In this document: positions 36,322 through 44,809 of the stretch, piece after piece
Layout: every line of letters starts with the position of its first letter
Numbering within the stretch: the first letter of the stretch is position 1
Assembly: GCF_003391055.1 (NCBI RefSeq)
Contig: NZ_QUAJ01000020.1
Coordinates: forward strand, 1-64,000
DNA length: 64,000 nt
Source: Psychrilyobacter piezotolerans
Lineage (GTDB): Bacteria > Fusobacteriota > Fusobacteriia > Fusobacteriales > Fusobacteriaceae
Direction: 5' to 3'
The notes under the pieces: model-generated
Told to the model about the DNA's origin: nothing
Seen by the model: the letters and a program-made list of their open reading frames with translations, nothing else
Databases searched by the model: none
Made by a program: the position numbers and the translations under genes

Positions 36322-37092
36322 TTAATTTTTTTTAATGTTAGTTTCTCTTATTTCCATAGATCTCAAATAAAGGAGTCTGACATATTCATATTCAAATGGA
36401 GTTCCCAGACTGTAGTATCGAAAATTAATTTCACTTCTAACATCTACTGCGTCTAATCCTTTGATGGCTATGTCTTCCCATAAAGACCCGCTATAAATAT
36501 TGATAGGATCCAAAGGTACCCTTAGGACAAAGGTGGTCAGCAGGGAGCCGGCATTTCTCAGGTCACTTGGTCCTAAAAATGGCAGGATTAGGTATGGACC
36601 ATCCTTTACCCCATATACCGCAAGGGTATCATTCAAAGTAAGTTCGTGTTTAGGAATATTTATAAGTGTCGCCACATCAAATAAACCTGCAACTCCGATT
36701 GTGGTGTTTATAAAAAATCTGCCTATCCCTGTAAATACGGCTTTATAATCTAAAATTAATACTCCGTTTATTGCACTGATAGGTTCATATAAGTTACTAA
36801 AAAAATTTCCTACTCCAGTTCTGGCAGTTTGCGGCAGGAAAAATTTATATGAATCAGATACAGGTAAACCTACCCACTTATCAAATTGATAGTTGAAGTA
36901 GTATATCCTTCTATTCAACGGTTCAAATGGATCGTATGCATCCATAATATGAGATTTTCCATCATTTAAATGAAGTTTAGAACTCTTTACTATGAATATT
37001 TTTTCTGCTTTATCAGAAGAAACCTTTTCTTTTACCTTTACACCGGTGCAGCCCATAAAAAGTAAAGTTATTAAAATAAATATTTTTTTCAT
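36322..37092 (-). CDS. mlaA: MlaA (VacJ)-family outer-membrane lipoprotein, copy 2
   Basis: 256 residues; lipobox 'LLFMGC'. It shares the blocks 'DPFEPLNRRIYYFNYQFDKW', 'NFFSNLYEPISAINGVL' and 'YGVKDGPYLILPFLGPSDLRNAG' with copy 1 and differs mainly near residues 190-225, where it has a six-residue insert ('RVPLDPIN…'). It overlaps the second hydrolase gene by four bases. The duplication includes both genes of the pair but not the palindrome-bearing promoter, since the region above 38345 lacks it. Confidence 0.92.
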   Translation of the reverse strand: MKKIFILITLLFMGCTGVKVKEKVSSDKAEKIFIVKSSKLHLNDGKSHIMDAYDPFEPLNRRIYYFNYQFDKWVGLPVSDSYKFFLPQTARTGVGNFFSNLYEPISAINGVLILDYKAVFTGIGRFFINTTIGVAGLFDVATLINIPKHELTLNDTLAVYGVKDGPYLILPFLGPSDLRNAGSLLTTFVLRVPLDPINIYSGSLWEDIAIKGLDAVDVRSEINFRYYSLGTPFEYEYVRLLYLRSMEIRETNIKKN

Positions 37093-38345
37093 CTTAACTC
37101 ACCTCTTTTAAGGTAATGGACCATAGAAGCTATATTATCCTCATAGAACATATTCCCACAGTGTCCCCCATGGGGATAGATTTTTATCCTGCTGCCCATT
37201 GTTTCTTTTAAATATTTTAGATTATCCGGAGTCAATATCAATTCGTCTTCATTGGTAAAAACTCCAATATTTTCAGCTTCTTTTAGATAGTTCTCTATAG
37301 TTTTTAAACTGCTGTTTTCTATCATCTTCTCCATAGTCAGGGTTTTATCCAATTTTTTATATGTTTTAAAACCAATCCTCTCTATATAATTTTGAAAATT
37401 ACTATAATTAATAGCACTGTAATATTCACTCATACTTTGAAATTTTGTGATTTTTTTGTTAGGGTCCGTATATACCCCGCTTTTGGTCATGACATCACTT
37501 ATATAGTTGACATCTATGGCTATAAACCTGAATGCAGCACCAATAAGAATCTTTAATTCCTTCTCCTCCATATTTAAATGTTTAAACAATGAATAGATTG
37601 CAGCCTCATCGATCTTCGTAGATCCATTCACCTGACCATACTTCATTATACCTAAAATTATTTTTTGCAGTAACTGATCTAATTCTTCCTCACTCTTTAT
37701 ATTATCATCCAGCATATCATCTAAAATTTTTGCAGATTCATATAAGTTTACAGTGGGATTGACAGCAGCAATTCTCTTGAAGTCAAAATGCTTTTTTCGG
37801 CTGTCTATCTCTCCTACGACGAGAGCCGTTGTTCCTCCCAGGCTGAACCCTGTAACATAAGTTTCCTTATACTGAATCTTCTCCTTTACTTTATCCAGAG
37901 CCAGCTTCATGATATCGTAGATCTCGTTGCTATCTCTTTTTAAAAATCCAGGAGCATGAGTTTTAGAAGCCGAAATTATAAAATTATAATCAAAGCTGGT
38001 GGGAAGCATAATAACGCTAAAGCCATTTTGATACAGTATTCTGCTCATAGTCAGCATTTTATAGGAATTGTATTTAGATCCTGTTCCAGCCAGCAAAAAT
38101 GTCAGGGGAGCTTCATGATCTTGAGCCATCAATCCAAATCGGAATCCATCTAAATACCATAGATTAGGTGGAGCACTGTCACCCTTTAAGTCCAGCCTTA
38201 TCTCTTTAAAATTTGTATCTTTAAATTCAGCCATATCTTTAGTAGGAGTTGCCAGCACTGTTGCTAAATATGGATCTTTATGTGGATAATCATACCCATA
38301 CCCCCACAAACTTATCATCAGATATATCAATATTATTTTTTTCAT
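37089..38345 (-). CDS. alpha/beta hydrolase coupled to mlaA, copy 2
   Basis: 418 residues, the same length as copy 1 and aligned end to end. Signal peptide MKKIILIYLMISLWGYG; nucleophile elbow 'VTGFSLGGTTAL'; C-terminal 'YPHGGHCGNMFYE' with the probable catalytic His. All likely catalytic residues are kept in both copies, so both may be active. The promoter differs from copy 1: the region upstream holds 'TTTATTTATTTATTTATTT' but no palindromic operator, so the copies may be expressed under different conditions. Confidence 0.8.
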   Translation of the reverse strand: MKKIILIYLMISLWGYGYDYPHKDPYLATVLATPTKDMAEFKDTNFKEIRLDLKGDSAPPNLWYLDGFRFGLMAQDHEAPLTFLLAGTGSKYNSYKMLTMSRILYQNGFSVIMLPTSFDYNFIISASKTHAPGFLKRDSNEIYDIMKLALDKVKEKIQYKETYVTGFSLGGTTALVVGEIDSRKKHFDFKRIAAVNPTVNLYESAKILDDMLDDNIKSEEELDQLLQKIILGIMKYGQVNGSTKIDEAAIYSLFKHLNMEEKELKILIGAAFRFIAIDVNYISDVMTKSGVYTDPNKKITKFQSMSEYYSAINYSNFQNYIERIGFKTYKKLDKTLTMEKMIENSSLKTIENYLKEAENIGVFTNEDELILTPDNLKYLKETMGSRIKIYPHGGHCGNMFYEDNIASMVHYLKRGELR

Positions 38346-38509
38346 ATGATCCCATCCTTATTTATTTATTTATTTATTTCACACCTATACAGATATTTAT
38401 TCTGTTGGAACCTCCAATTTCCTTTTTTCTTCATAGATCTCCGTTCTCCTGTCCTCTGTGCTGCTTGCTTCCAGAGTTTATCTTTTAAATTTATTGATTT
38501 CCATATAAA

Positions 38510-38534
38510 AAGAGGGCATAGTTTATGCCCTCTT
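38510..38534 (-). terminator. terminator of the winged-helix gene
   Basis: AAGAGGGCATA / TATGCCCTCTT stem with a three-base loop, followed on the minus strand by CTTTTTAT; 7 bases after the stop codon. Confidence 0.88.
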
Positions 38535-38540
38535 AGAATC

Positions 38541-39176
38541 TTATAAATATTGAATTTGGTAGGATATAGCCGTTAAAAATAAAGTCACATAAAATGGATT
38601 TTCTTCTACCGGTAAATTTAATTTAAAATAGATAATTTCTTCCAGCTTTTTTAGATCATCTTCATCAGCCTCTTTAGCAATTTCAAATATAGTTTTATTT
38701 AATAAAGTTCTGTTTTTCTCTTCACTCAATATCTCTTTGATACCTTTAGAAATAATTTCACTTAGATCTGTATTTTGCCCCTTTTCATCCATTAAATTTT
38801 TGATTTCCAGAGCATATCGTGATATATATTCGTTTTCATAATTGATATTGAAGTGTGATTTTTTTTTCTCTATAAAATCACTCATATCAGAAATTGTTTC
38901 TTCCACTGCATCGACAGAGATAATCTCTAAGAGCTTATCATGTGTTTTTTCAAAGTGAAGATTAACATTTCCATCGACTCCGTTTAAAACATTAACTAAT
39001 CCATCTTCTTTTAATTTTTTCAAAAATTTAGAAATTATTTTAATATCCATTTCCATCTTATTGGCAAGATCACTTATAGATATAGTGTAATCCAATGTCT
39101 CGTTTCCTAATTTTGGTGCAATTAATCCCCTTAATAAGTTAAAAAAAGCTATATCCTCAGACATGTTTTTATTCAT
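38541..39176 (-). CDS. winged-helix-like protein of unknown function
   Basis: 211 residues, with no recognised family. Residues ~25-70 ('YTISISDLANKMEMDIKIISKFLKKLKEDGLVNVL') read as a winged-helix DNA-binding domain of the type with a two-helix turn and wing. The remainder is highly charged and helical ('DAVEETISDMSDFIEKKK', 'LSEIISKGIKEILSEEKN'). There are no cysteines or membrane segments. An alternative ATG lies four codons in (39164). It is monocistronic with its own terminator and diverges from kdsB. A regulatory role is likely from the fold but its targets are unknown. Confidence 0.6.
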   Translation of the reverse strand: MNKNMSEDIAFFNLLRGLIAPKLGNETLDYTISISDLANKMEMDIKIISKFLKKLKEDGLVNVLNGVDGNVNLHFEKTHDKLLEIISVDAVEETISDMSDFIEKKKSHFNINYENEYISRYALEIKNLMDEKGQNTDLSEIISKGIKEILSEEKNRTLLNKTIFEIAKEADEDDLKKLEEIIYFKLNLPVEENPFYVTLFLTAISYQIQYL

Positions 39177-39392
39177 TTTTTCACCATCCCATTATTCTAA
39201 AACAATATATATATCTAACTAAAATGTTTTTATTTATTCTATTATAAGTATTTACTTATAATAAAGCAATAGTTAATTTATTTCCTTAAAAATAAAAGAG
39301 TGCCAATTAGTATACTCTAAATAAAATCAACTTCCTTTTTTTTTTAACAATTATATTGTATAATTAATAAAAAATTATAATTGGAGGGAAAT

Positions 39393-40130
39393 ATGAAATT
39401 TTTGGGAGTTATTCCGGCACGATATGCTTCAACGAGGTTAGAGGGGAAACCCTTAGCCGACATAGGCGGTCATTCCATGATTGAATGGGTATATAAGCGA
39501 ACCCTATTATCCGACCTGGACATGGTTGTTGTAGCAACTGACGACCAGCTTGTATATGACAAAGTAAAATCCTTTGGGGGAGAAGTTGTTATGACCTCTG
39601 AGGATCATCCCAATGGAACTTCGAGGATAGCTGAAGTCGCTGGGGTTTATAGTGATTTTGATGTGATTATAAATGTACAGGGAGATGAACCCCTCATAGA
39701 AAAAGAAATGATCAATGCCCTGATTACTCCGTTTTTAGAGGAGCCTGATTTAAGTATGGCTACCTTAAAACACAGGATAGATAGGATAGAAGAGGTTGAG
39801 AACCCGAACAATGTAAAGGTAGTTACAACCAAAGATGACTATGCAATTTATTTTTCCAGATCGCCTATTCCATACCCCAGGGAACTGGATATGAAAAACT
39901 ACTTTAAACATGTGGGAATATATGGTTACAGGAGAGATTTTGTTATCAAATATTCACAGATGGCTCCCACACCTCTGGAGGTCTCGGAATCACTGGAACA
40001 GCTCAGAGTTTTAGAAAATGGTTATAGGATAAAAGTTTTGGAGACACCCTATAAAATTGTAGGAGTAGATACTAAAGAAGACTTAGAAAGAGTCAGAAAA
40101 ATAGTGAAAGAAAATAAGATTACCATATAA
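39393..40130 (+). CDS. kdsB: 3-deoxy-manno-octulosonate cytidylyltransferase
   Basis: 245 residues from ATG 39393, which has GGAGGG six bases upstream. 'GVIPARYASTRLEGKPLADIGG' (~4-25) is the CTP-binding signature, followed by 'VATDDQLVYD' and 'INVQGDEPLI' (metal-binding Asp), 'KHVGIYGYRRDFV' and 'LEQLRVLENGYRIKV'. It makes CMP-KDO for lipopolysaccharide inner core and marks the organism as having an LPS-type outer membrane. It stands as a single gene ended by a strong terminator. Confidence 0.95.
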   Translation: MKFLGVIPARYASTRLEGKPLADIGGHSMIEWVYKRTLLSDLDMVVVATDDQLVYDKVKSFGGEVVMTSEDHPNGTSRIAEVAGVYSDFDVIINVQGDEPLIEKEMINALITPFLEEPDLSMATLKHRIDRIEEVENPNNVKVVTTKDDYAIYFSRSPIPYPRELDMKNYFKHVGIYGYRRDFVIKYSQMAPTPLEVSESLEQLRVLENGYRIKVLETPYKIVGVDTKEDLERVRKIVKENKITI

Positions 40131-40150
40131 AAATTTTATATAGCTAATAA

Positions 40151-40186
40151 AAAAGATGATCTCTTAAAATATAGAGATCATCTTTT
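40151..40186 (+). terminator. terminator of kdsB
   Basis: AAAAGATGATCTCT / AGAGATCATCTTTT stem with an eight-base loop and T tract; 21 bases after the stop. The A-rich left side lets it also serve the convergent LysM gene. Confidence 0.85.
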
Positions 40187-40212
40187 ATTTGAATTAGACA
40201 GTCATTGAAAAC

Positions 40213-40617
40213 TTATTCTGCAGGTATTGTTAATACCTGACCAACTTCAATAACATCTGGGTTAGAGATATTATTTTCCTCAGCTAACCTTTCCCAAGAC
40301 ATATTGTATTTTAAACCTATTTGGAATAAGTTATCTCCCTCTACCACAGTGTAGCTAATAGGAGCTTCATCTGCCATTGGAACATCTTCAACCATAACTT
40401 CTTCTTCTACCATGGGAGTTTTTTCCATAGTTGCTGGGGCTTCTCCAGTTATTGTATCTTCTTCCTCTACCATGGGAGTTTTTTCCATAATTTCTGGAGT
40501 TTCTTCTACAACAACTTCAGTAACTACAGGTGCAGTTTCTGTCATGTCTTCTTTTGGTTCATTGCTGCTGCATGCTACAAGGGAAAGTGCTGCCAATAAT
40601 ATTAATAATTTTTTCAT
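40213..40617 (-). CDS. LysM-domain lipoprotein with acidic repeat linker
   Basis: 134 residues. Lipoprotein signal with lipobox 'LSLVACSS' (Cys ~16). Residues ~20-85 are a Thr/Glu/Pro-rich linker with two copies of 'MEKTPMVEEE' separated by 20 residues; the matching DNA (CCATGGGAGTTTTTTCCAT) is repeated exactly. Residues ~88-132 form one LysM domain ('YTVVEGDNLFQIGLKYNMSWERLAEENNI…GQVLTIP'), which binds peptidoglycan. It is therefore probably tethered in the outer or inner membrane and attached to the cell wall. The exact DNA repeat could allow length variation of the linker. Confidence 0.85.
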   Translation of the reverse strand: MKKLLILLAALSLVACSSNEPKEDMTETAPVVTEVVVEETPEIMEKTPMVEEEDTITGEAPATMEKTPMVEEEVMVEDVPMADEAPISYTVVEGDNLFQIGLKYNMSWERLAEENNISNPDVIEVGQVLTIPAE

Positions 40618-40694
40618 TTTAAATCCTCCTAATTAATTTGATATTTGTAGGAGTATAGTTCATAATTATGGATTAGTCAATCTAAACTCTATAA

Positions 40695-41879
40695 TTACAG
40701 ATTTATTTTTAATGTTTCTAAAATTTTAAATGCAAGGTCATCTTTTTTCATTTGCGGGATCTCTAAAATGTTTTTTTCTTTGTCGATGAAGAATACTTCG
40801 TTGCTGTCATTTCCAAAGGCATTGGTGGAATTGGCTACGATTAGATTTAGATTTTTTTTCTCTAATTTCTTCATGGCATTTTCTATGAGGTTATCCGATT
40901 CAGCAGCAAACCCGATGAGGATTTGTTCTTTTTGTTTTCTCCTGCCCATCTCCATAAGGATATCCGGGTTTCTAGTCAATTCAAAAACCAGATCCCCGTC
41001 ATTTTTTTTAATTTTAGAGGCTGAATATTCCTTCATCCTGTAATCTGCCACAGCAGCACAGCCGATGGCAATATCCATCTTTTCAAATTTAGTAAAGACG
41101 GCCTCATACATATCATTGGCACTCCTTACAGGTATAAACTCTACTCCACTTGGAGCTTCAAGATTAGTCGGCCCGCTGACCAGGGTAACATTGGCTCCTA
41201 ATTTAGCACTTGCAGCTGCCAGAGCATATCCCATCTTACCTGTGGACCGGTTACTCAGATACCTGATGGGATCGATGGCTTCTTCAGTAGGACCAGCTGT
41301 AATCAAAATATTTTTTCCCTCTAGAAACTTTTCCCTTTCCCAAGATTCGAAGTAGTTATTCACAATATCAACTATATCGGTTTCTTTCTTGAGTCTCCCC
41401 TTGGCAACCCAGTCACAGGCAAGGTGGCCTGAATCGGCGTCGATAAAGGTATATCCATATTTTTCTAATTTTTTGATATTATCTTTCAGGATGGGGTTGT
41501 TATACATATTTACATTCATAGCCAGGGCAAAATAAGTGGGGGCACAGGTAGCAGCGATCACAGTAGAGAGCATATCATCAGCTATACCATTTGCTGCCTT
41601 CCCGATGATATTATATGTGGCAGGTGCTATTAAAACCAGGTCAGCCCAGTCAGCCAAGCTTATATGTTCCACATCTATGTTTGATTTTTCTGCCCACATA
41701 TCGATAGCCACCCTGTTTTTAGACAAAGTTTCCAGGGTAAGAGGAGTTATTATTTCAGTAGCATTTTTGGTCATGATTACCTTTACATTGTATCCGTTTT
41801 TCTTTAAAAGAGAACAGATATTAGCAGATTTATAGGCTGCTATCCCTCCGGTGATTCCTAATAATATATTTTTATTCAT
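40695..41879 (-). CDS. coaBC: bifunctional phosphopantothenoylcysteine decarboxylase/synthetase
   Basis: 394 residues. N-terminal CoaC flavoprotein domain: 'GITGGIAAYKSANICSLLKKNGY', 'APATYNIIGKAANGIADDMLS' and 'MNVNMYNNP' (PXMNXXMW-like) motif, then 'GHLACDW.AKGRL' with the active Cys. C-terminal CoaB: 'ILITAGPTEEAIDPIRYLSNRSTGKMGYALA' and 'AAVADYR'. Two steps of coenzyme A synthesis. It is cytoplasmic and single-gene, with GGAGATAT before the start. Confidence 0.95.
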   Translation of the reverse strand: MNKNILLGITGGIAAYKSANICSLLKKNGYNVKVIMTKNATEIITPLTLETLSKNRVAIDMWAEKSNIDVEHISLADWADLVLIAPATYNIIGKAANGIADDMLSTVIAATCAPTYFALAMNVNMYNNPILKDNIKKLEKYGYTFIDADSGHLACDWVAKGRLKKETDIVDIVNNYFESWEREKFLEGKNILITAGPTEEAIDPIRYLSNRSTGKMGYALAAASAKLGANVTLVSGPTNLEAPSGVEFIPVRSANDMYEAVFTKFEKMDIAIGCAAVADYRMKEYSASKIKKNDGDLVFELTRNPDILMEMGRRKQKEQILIGFAAESDNLIENAMKKLEKKNLNLIVANSTNAFGNDSNEVFFIDKEKNILEIPQMKKDDLAFKILETLKINL

Positions 41880-42007
41880 CGATATATCTCCTTTGTTTAC
41901 ATTTTTTCTTTTGGTGTAAGATTTTTTATATCTATAAGTATAGCATACTAAAAAAAAAAGGAAAATATGATTTCAGGGAATAAATTATAACAATGAGGGG
42001 TGATTAG

Positions 42008-43594
42008 ATGAGTCTTAAAAGAAAAATTTTTATCTTAACTTTTTTTATAGCGACAATACCTGTATTGATTATTTCGATAATTACATTTTTTATATTTTCT
42101 GGGGAAATAAAGGAAGTGGAAAGTCAAAAGATGGAGTTAACCAGCCAAAATGTAGAGAAAAATATTCGTGAGGAAATCAATACTGTCAGTGAAATTTTGA
42201 AATATTTAGCAGATTCATATAACGAAAAAGATGGGGATTTAACCTCTTTAAATCTTCAAGTAGATAATGAAAATAGACTGAAACATATGATTAATCGTAT
42301 GGAAAATATAGTTGAGGTAGAAAAAACTATAAAATTTATAGGTTTTGGAAGTCCCCACAAGAAAATGATATTTAATAATAGAGCTGAAGACCAGAATTTA
42401 CCACCTGATTATGATCCCACAACAAGGCCGTGGTATACGGGAACTCTTAATTCCAAAGGAGCCTATCTATCGGAAGTTTTTATCCATGCAGGTACAGGGG
42501 AACCCATAGTAACACTGTCTAAAAAAATTGAATTAGATGGTGAGATAGTAGGTGTATTGGCAGCAATAATTGATTTATCTCATATAAAAAATGAGGTTTC
42601 AAAATTTAAAATTGGGAATACAGGATCATTTTTCATAGTGGATAAAAATAATAAAATTTTAGTAGATGGTGGAGACAACCAGGAAAACTTTAATTATATT
42701 TCAAAAATGGATTTATTTTCCAAGGATCATCTTAAAATTATAAAAAAGACTCCCATGGGTAAAAAACTCTACCATATAAAAAAAATAAAAGGCTTAGATA
42801 TTCTCCTATTTGGAAGTGTCGATGAAAAGGATATAAATAATATCGTTCTAAGGTTAAAGTTTTATATCCTTGGCATAGTTCTGTTGACCATAGTGTTTAT
42901 TCTCATTATTTTATCCATCATAAGTAAAAATTTTGACAGCTCTTTGAGTCAATTATCTAGTGTTATTGATAGTATTTCTCAGGGGAAATATAGTGAAAAT
43001 ATAGATAAGTTAACAGAGATAATGGATGAAAAAAATGAATTGAGTTTTATTAACAATGCCATAAAAAAAATGAATTATGAGATTATTAAAAGAGAGAATG
43101 ATTTAAAATATATCTCTGAAACAGATCCATTGACAGGGTGTTATAATAGGAGAGCCATTGTAAATTTAATCGAAAAGGAAATTGAGCAATCAAAAAAATT
43201 TGATTTGAATTTTTCTTTAATAATGTTTGATCTGGATAGATTTAAAAAAGTAAACGATACTTTTGGTCATCTATTTGGAGATACAGTTTTAAAAGGTGTG
43301 TCCAAAGCGATATCGGATAACATAAAAACTACAGATATATTCGGCAGATATGGCGGGGAAGAATTTTTAATCTTATTACCTAATACAAAGTTAGATAAGG
43401 GGATTATGATTGGTGAAAGATTGAGACAGATCATAGAAAAAATGACGTGGGAGCACAATACTGTAATTACTGTGAGCATGGGTGTCGTAAAAAAATTCCC
43501 CGATGATACACTGGATTTACTCTTAGGAAGGGTCGATGATTTATTGTATAAAGCAAAAAAAAATGGAAGAAACAGGGTAGAATATCAAGAATAA
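42008..43594 (+). CDS. membrane-bound diguanylate cyclase with dCache sensor
   Basis: 528 residues. TM1 at ~8-32 and TM2 at ~280-305 enclose an extracellular dCache domain of about 245 residues, with 'TRPWYTG' and 'SEVFIHAGTGEPIVTLSKKI', the pattern of ligand-binding double-Cache sensors. A HAMP-like linker follows (~305-365), then a GGDEF domain: 'DPLTGCYNRRAI', 'MFDLDRFKKVNDTFGHLFGD' and the active site 'GRYGGEEFLILLP' (GGEEF, ~455). An RxxD inhibitory site is not obvious ahead of GGEEF. It makes cyclic di-GMP in response to an external small molecule, possibly an amino acid or carboxylate. Confidence 0.93.
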   Translation: MSLKRKIFILTFFIATIPVLIISIITFFIFSGEIKEVESQKMELTSQNVEKNIREEINTVSEILKYLADSYNEKDGDLTSLNLQVDNENRLKHMINRMENIVEVEKTIKFIGFGSPHKKMIFNNRAEDQNLPPDYDPTTRPWYTGTLNSKGAYLSEVFIHAGTGEPIVTLSKKIELDGEIVGVLAAIIDLSHIKNEVSKFKIGNTGSFFIVDKNNKILVDGGDNQENFNYISKMDLFSKDHLKIIKKTPMGKKLYHIKKIKGLDILLFGSVDEKDINNIVLRLKFYILGIVLLTIVFILIILSIISKNFDSSLSQLSSVIDSISQGKYSENIDKLTEIMDEKNELSFINNAIKKMNYEIIKRENDLKYISETDPLTGCYNRRAIVNLIEKEIEQSKKFDLNFSLIMFDLDRFKKVNDTFGHLFGDTVLKGVSKAISDNIKTTDIFGRYGGEEFLILLPNTKLDKGIMIGERLRQIIEKMTWEHNTVITVSMGVVKKFPDDTLDLLLGRVDDLLYKAKKNGRNRVEYQE

Positions 43595-43612
43595 AAATTG
43601 GTTTATAAGGAA

Positions 43613-43673
43613 AAAAACTGTAACCTGCAAAGTAGACGTTTTTAACGTTTTATCTGCAGAGTGCAGTTTTTTT
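43613..43673 (+). terminator. probable terminator of the diguanylate cyclase gene
   Basis: AAAAACTG…CCTGCA pairs with CTGCAGAG.GCAGTTTTTTT in an imperfect stem, closing with seven T; 20 bases after the stop. Confidence 0.6.
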
Positions 43674-43761
43674 ATTGATCATAATGAGTGTATTTAGGAT
43701 GGAAATTTGAGGACTAAATAGAAAATGATTTAATTAAAATTCATTTTTTAATTGATAAATA

Positions 43762-44196
43762 GGACAAAAAGTGGTATAAGTTATGTAAATAAATTTTTAA
43801 AGGAGAGGAATTATGTTTAAATTAAGATTTAATTGAGCCTGAGTAGCTAATAAACTTCTGGATGAAGTCATGATGGAACTTTTAGAATCTGAAAAAAGGA
43901 GATATTAGGTGGTGTTTACTGCTTCAATATTATAAACATATATTTCTTTTCACTCTTTAACTTCCAACCCATTTTAAAATTATTGCGGATATAAATAAAT
44001 ATATTAACGAGATATTTTGACCTTAATATACTATCTATTCCTAAAATAATTACTTTCGGAACAACCAGTTCCAACAATCATTGTAAAAAACGAAGAAAAT
44101 GAAAAACAAAATTTTTAATCACAATGCATATTAAACTATTAATTTATAGTAGTTATTTATGTCACCTTTTTTAATGCAAAAATATAATCACCCTGG
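43762..44196. repeat. duplicated block, copy A (second copy at 58698-59190)
   Basis: From 'AAAAAGTGGTATAA' to 'TTTTTTAATGCAAAAATATAA' this block matches 58698-59190 closely. It contains a 31-codon frame with two UGA codons, a 65-base stretch that is identical in both copies (about 43918-43982, CTGCTTCAATATTATAAACA…), and a tail 'CTATTAATTTATAGTAGTTA'. The second copy has an extra ~60 bases before the tail. It may be a duplicated gene relic, a noncoding RNA or a small mobile unit. Confidence 0.8.
43813..43908 (+). CDS. possible 31-residue selenopeptide with two in-frame UGA codons, copy A
   Basis: ATG with AAAGGAGAGG six bases upstream, then MFKLRFN-UGA-A-UGA-V…KLLDEVMMELLESEKRRY and TAG at 43906-43908. 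The UGA codons are at 43834-36 and 43840-42, giving an Asn-Sec-Ala-Sec motif if read. A hairpin ACTTC-TGGAT-GAAGT at 43854-43868 starts 11 bases after the second UGA, which is the right distance for a bacterial SECIS. The copy at 58748 keeps both UGA codons and the hairpin. Against it: the seven base differences between the copies inside the frame all change the amino acid, so constraint on protein sequence is not shown. It could also be a decayed gene start or a noncoding element. Confidence 0.4.
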
Positions 44197-44522
44197 AAAG
44201 CAGGGGATCACTTGTGATGTGTTAAATATGAACACGAAAAATTATTGATTTAAAAATTTACTTAAACCTTCAAGCCTCAGTTGATTCTAGAAGGATGTCG
44301 ATAAGATAGATTAACTTTAATAAATTTTGAATGATAAGGCTGTATTTTCAAGCAATCATTAATAGATGTTTTTTTTAATGCAAAAATATAATCTCTCTGT
44401 AAAGCAGGGGGTCACTTGTGATGTGTTAAATATGAAGACGATAAATTATTGATTTAAAAATTTACTTAAACCTTCAAGCCTCAGTTGATTCTGGAAGGAT
44501 GTCGATAAGATAGATTAAATTT
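44167..44522 (+). ncRNA. tandemly duplicated structured element of unknown kind (two ~175-base units)
   Basis: Unit 1 about 44167-44335 and unit 2 about 44370-44522 align over most of their length. Each has a hairpin CCCTG-GAAAG-CAGGG (unit 2: CTCTG-TAAAG-CAGGG, pairing kept by a G-U wobble), then a palindrome ATCACTTGTGAT (unit 2: GTCACTTGTGAT, also still pairing), then CCTTC…GAAGG around 'AAGCCTCAGTTGATTCT', then 'GGATGTCGATAAGATAG'. No reading frame is preserved. The kept pairing hints at an RNA, perhaps a tandem riboswitch-like or regulatory element, but I cannot match it to a known class. It lies ahead of the carbohydrate ABC operon on the plus strand. Confidence 0.4.
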
Positions 44523-44638
44523 AATAGACTTCTGATAACAACTCTACAGTTTTAAATACGTACACCAGCGCAAAAGTTCAGTTATTAACAAAAGATATAA
44601 AATATAAGATTAAAGATAGAAAATGAATCAGGCATTAG

Positions 44639-44690
44639 CCTTTTTCTCATTATCTGTTTGAACAGAGTGCAAACAGGTAATGAGAAAAGG
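44639..44690 (+). promoter_or_regulatory. long hairpin upstream of the carbohydrate ABC operon
   Basis: CCTTTTTCTCATTATCTGTTTG and CAAACAGGTAATGAGAAAAGG form a ~21-bp stem with one bulge and one G-U pair around a nine-base loop. There is no T tract after it, so it is more likely a regulatory hairpin or operator than a terminator. The operon starts 120 bases downstream. Confidence 0.55.
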
Positions 44691-44809
44691 AGGGAATGTA
44701 TAAAAAAAAGTGAACAAAAGCATGTATTTAAGAAGGTAATAATCACTTTAAATTAATATAAAAAAAGTGAACATATCTTTTTATATAAACAAAAAAAAGG
44801 GAGGAAAAA

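Noticed and set aside
38346-38505. Small plus-strand frames at 38249-38546
   Set aside because: They are hydrophobic readings of AT-rich promoter DNA and of the reverse of the hydrolase gene, with no start signal.
44167-44522. Cobalamin, SAM, THF or cyclic di-GMP riboswitch
   Set aside because: The nearby corrinoid genes and the 'GGATGTCG' stretch prompted a check, but the conserved core boxes of these classes (for example the B12 box) are not present in either unit.
44691-44720. Short leader peptide with UGA (MYKKK-UGA…) before the sugar operon
   Set aside because: The ribosome site is too close to the ATG, the frame ends after a few codons and no hairpin follows the UGA.
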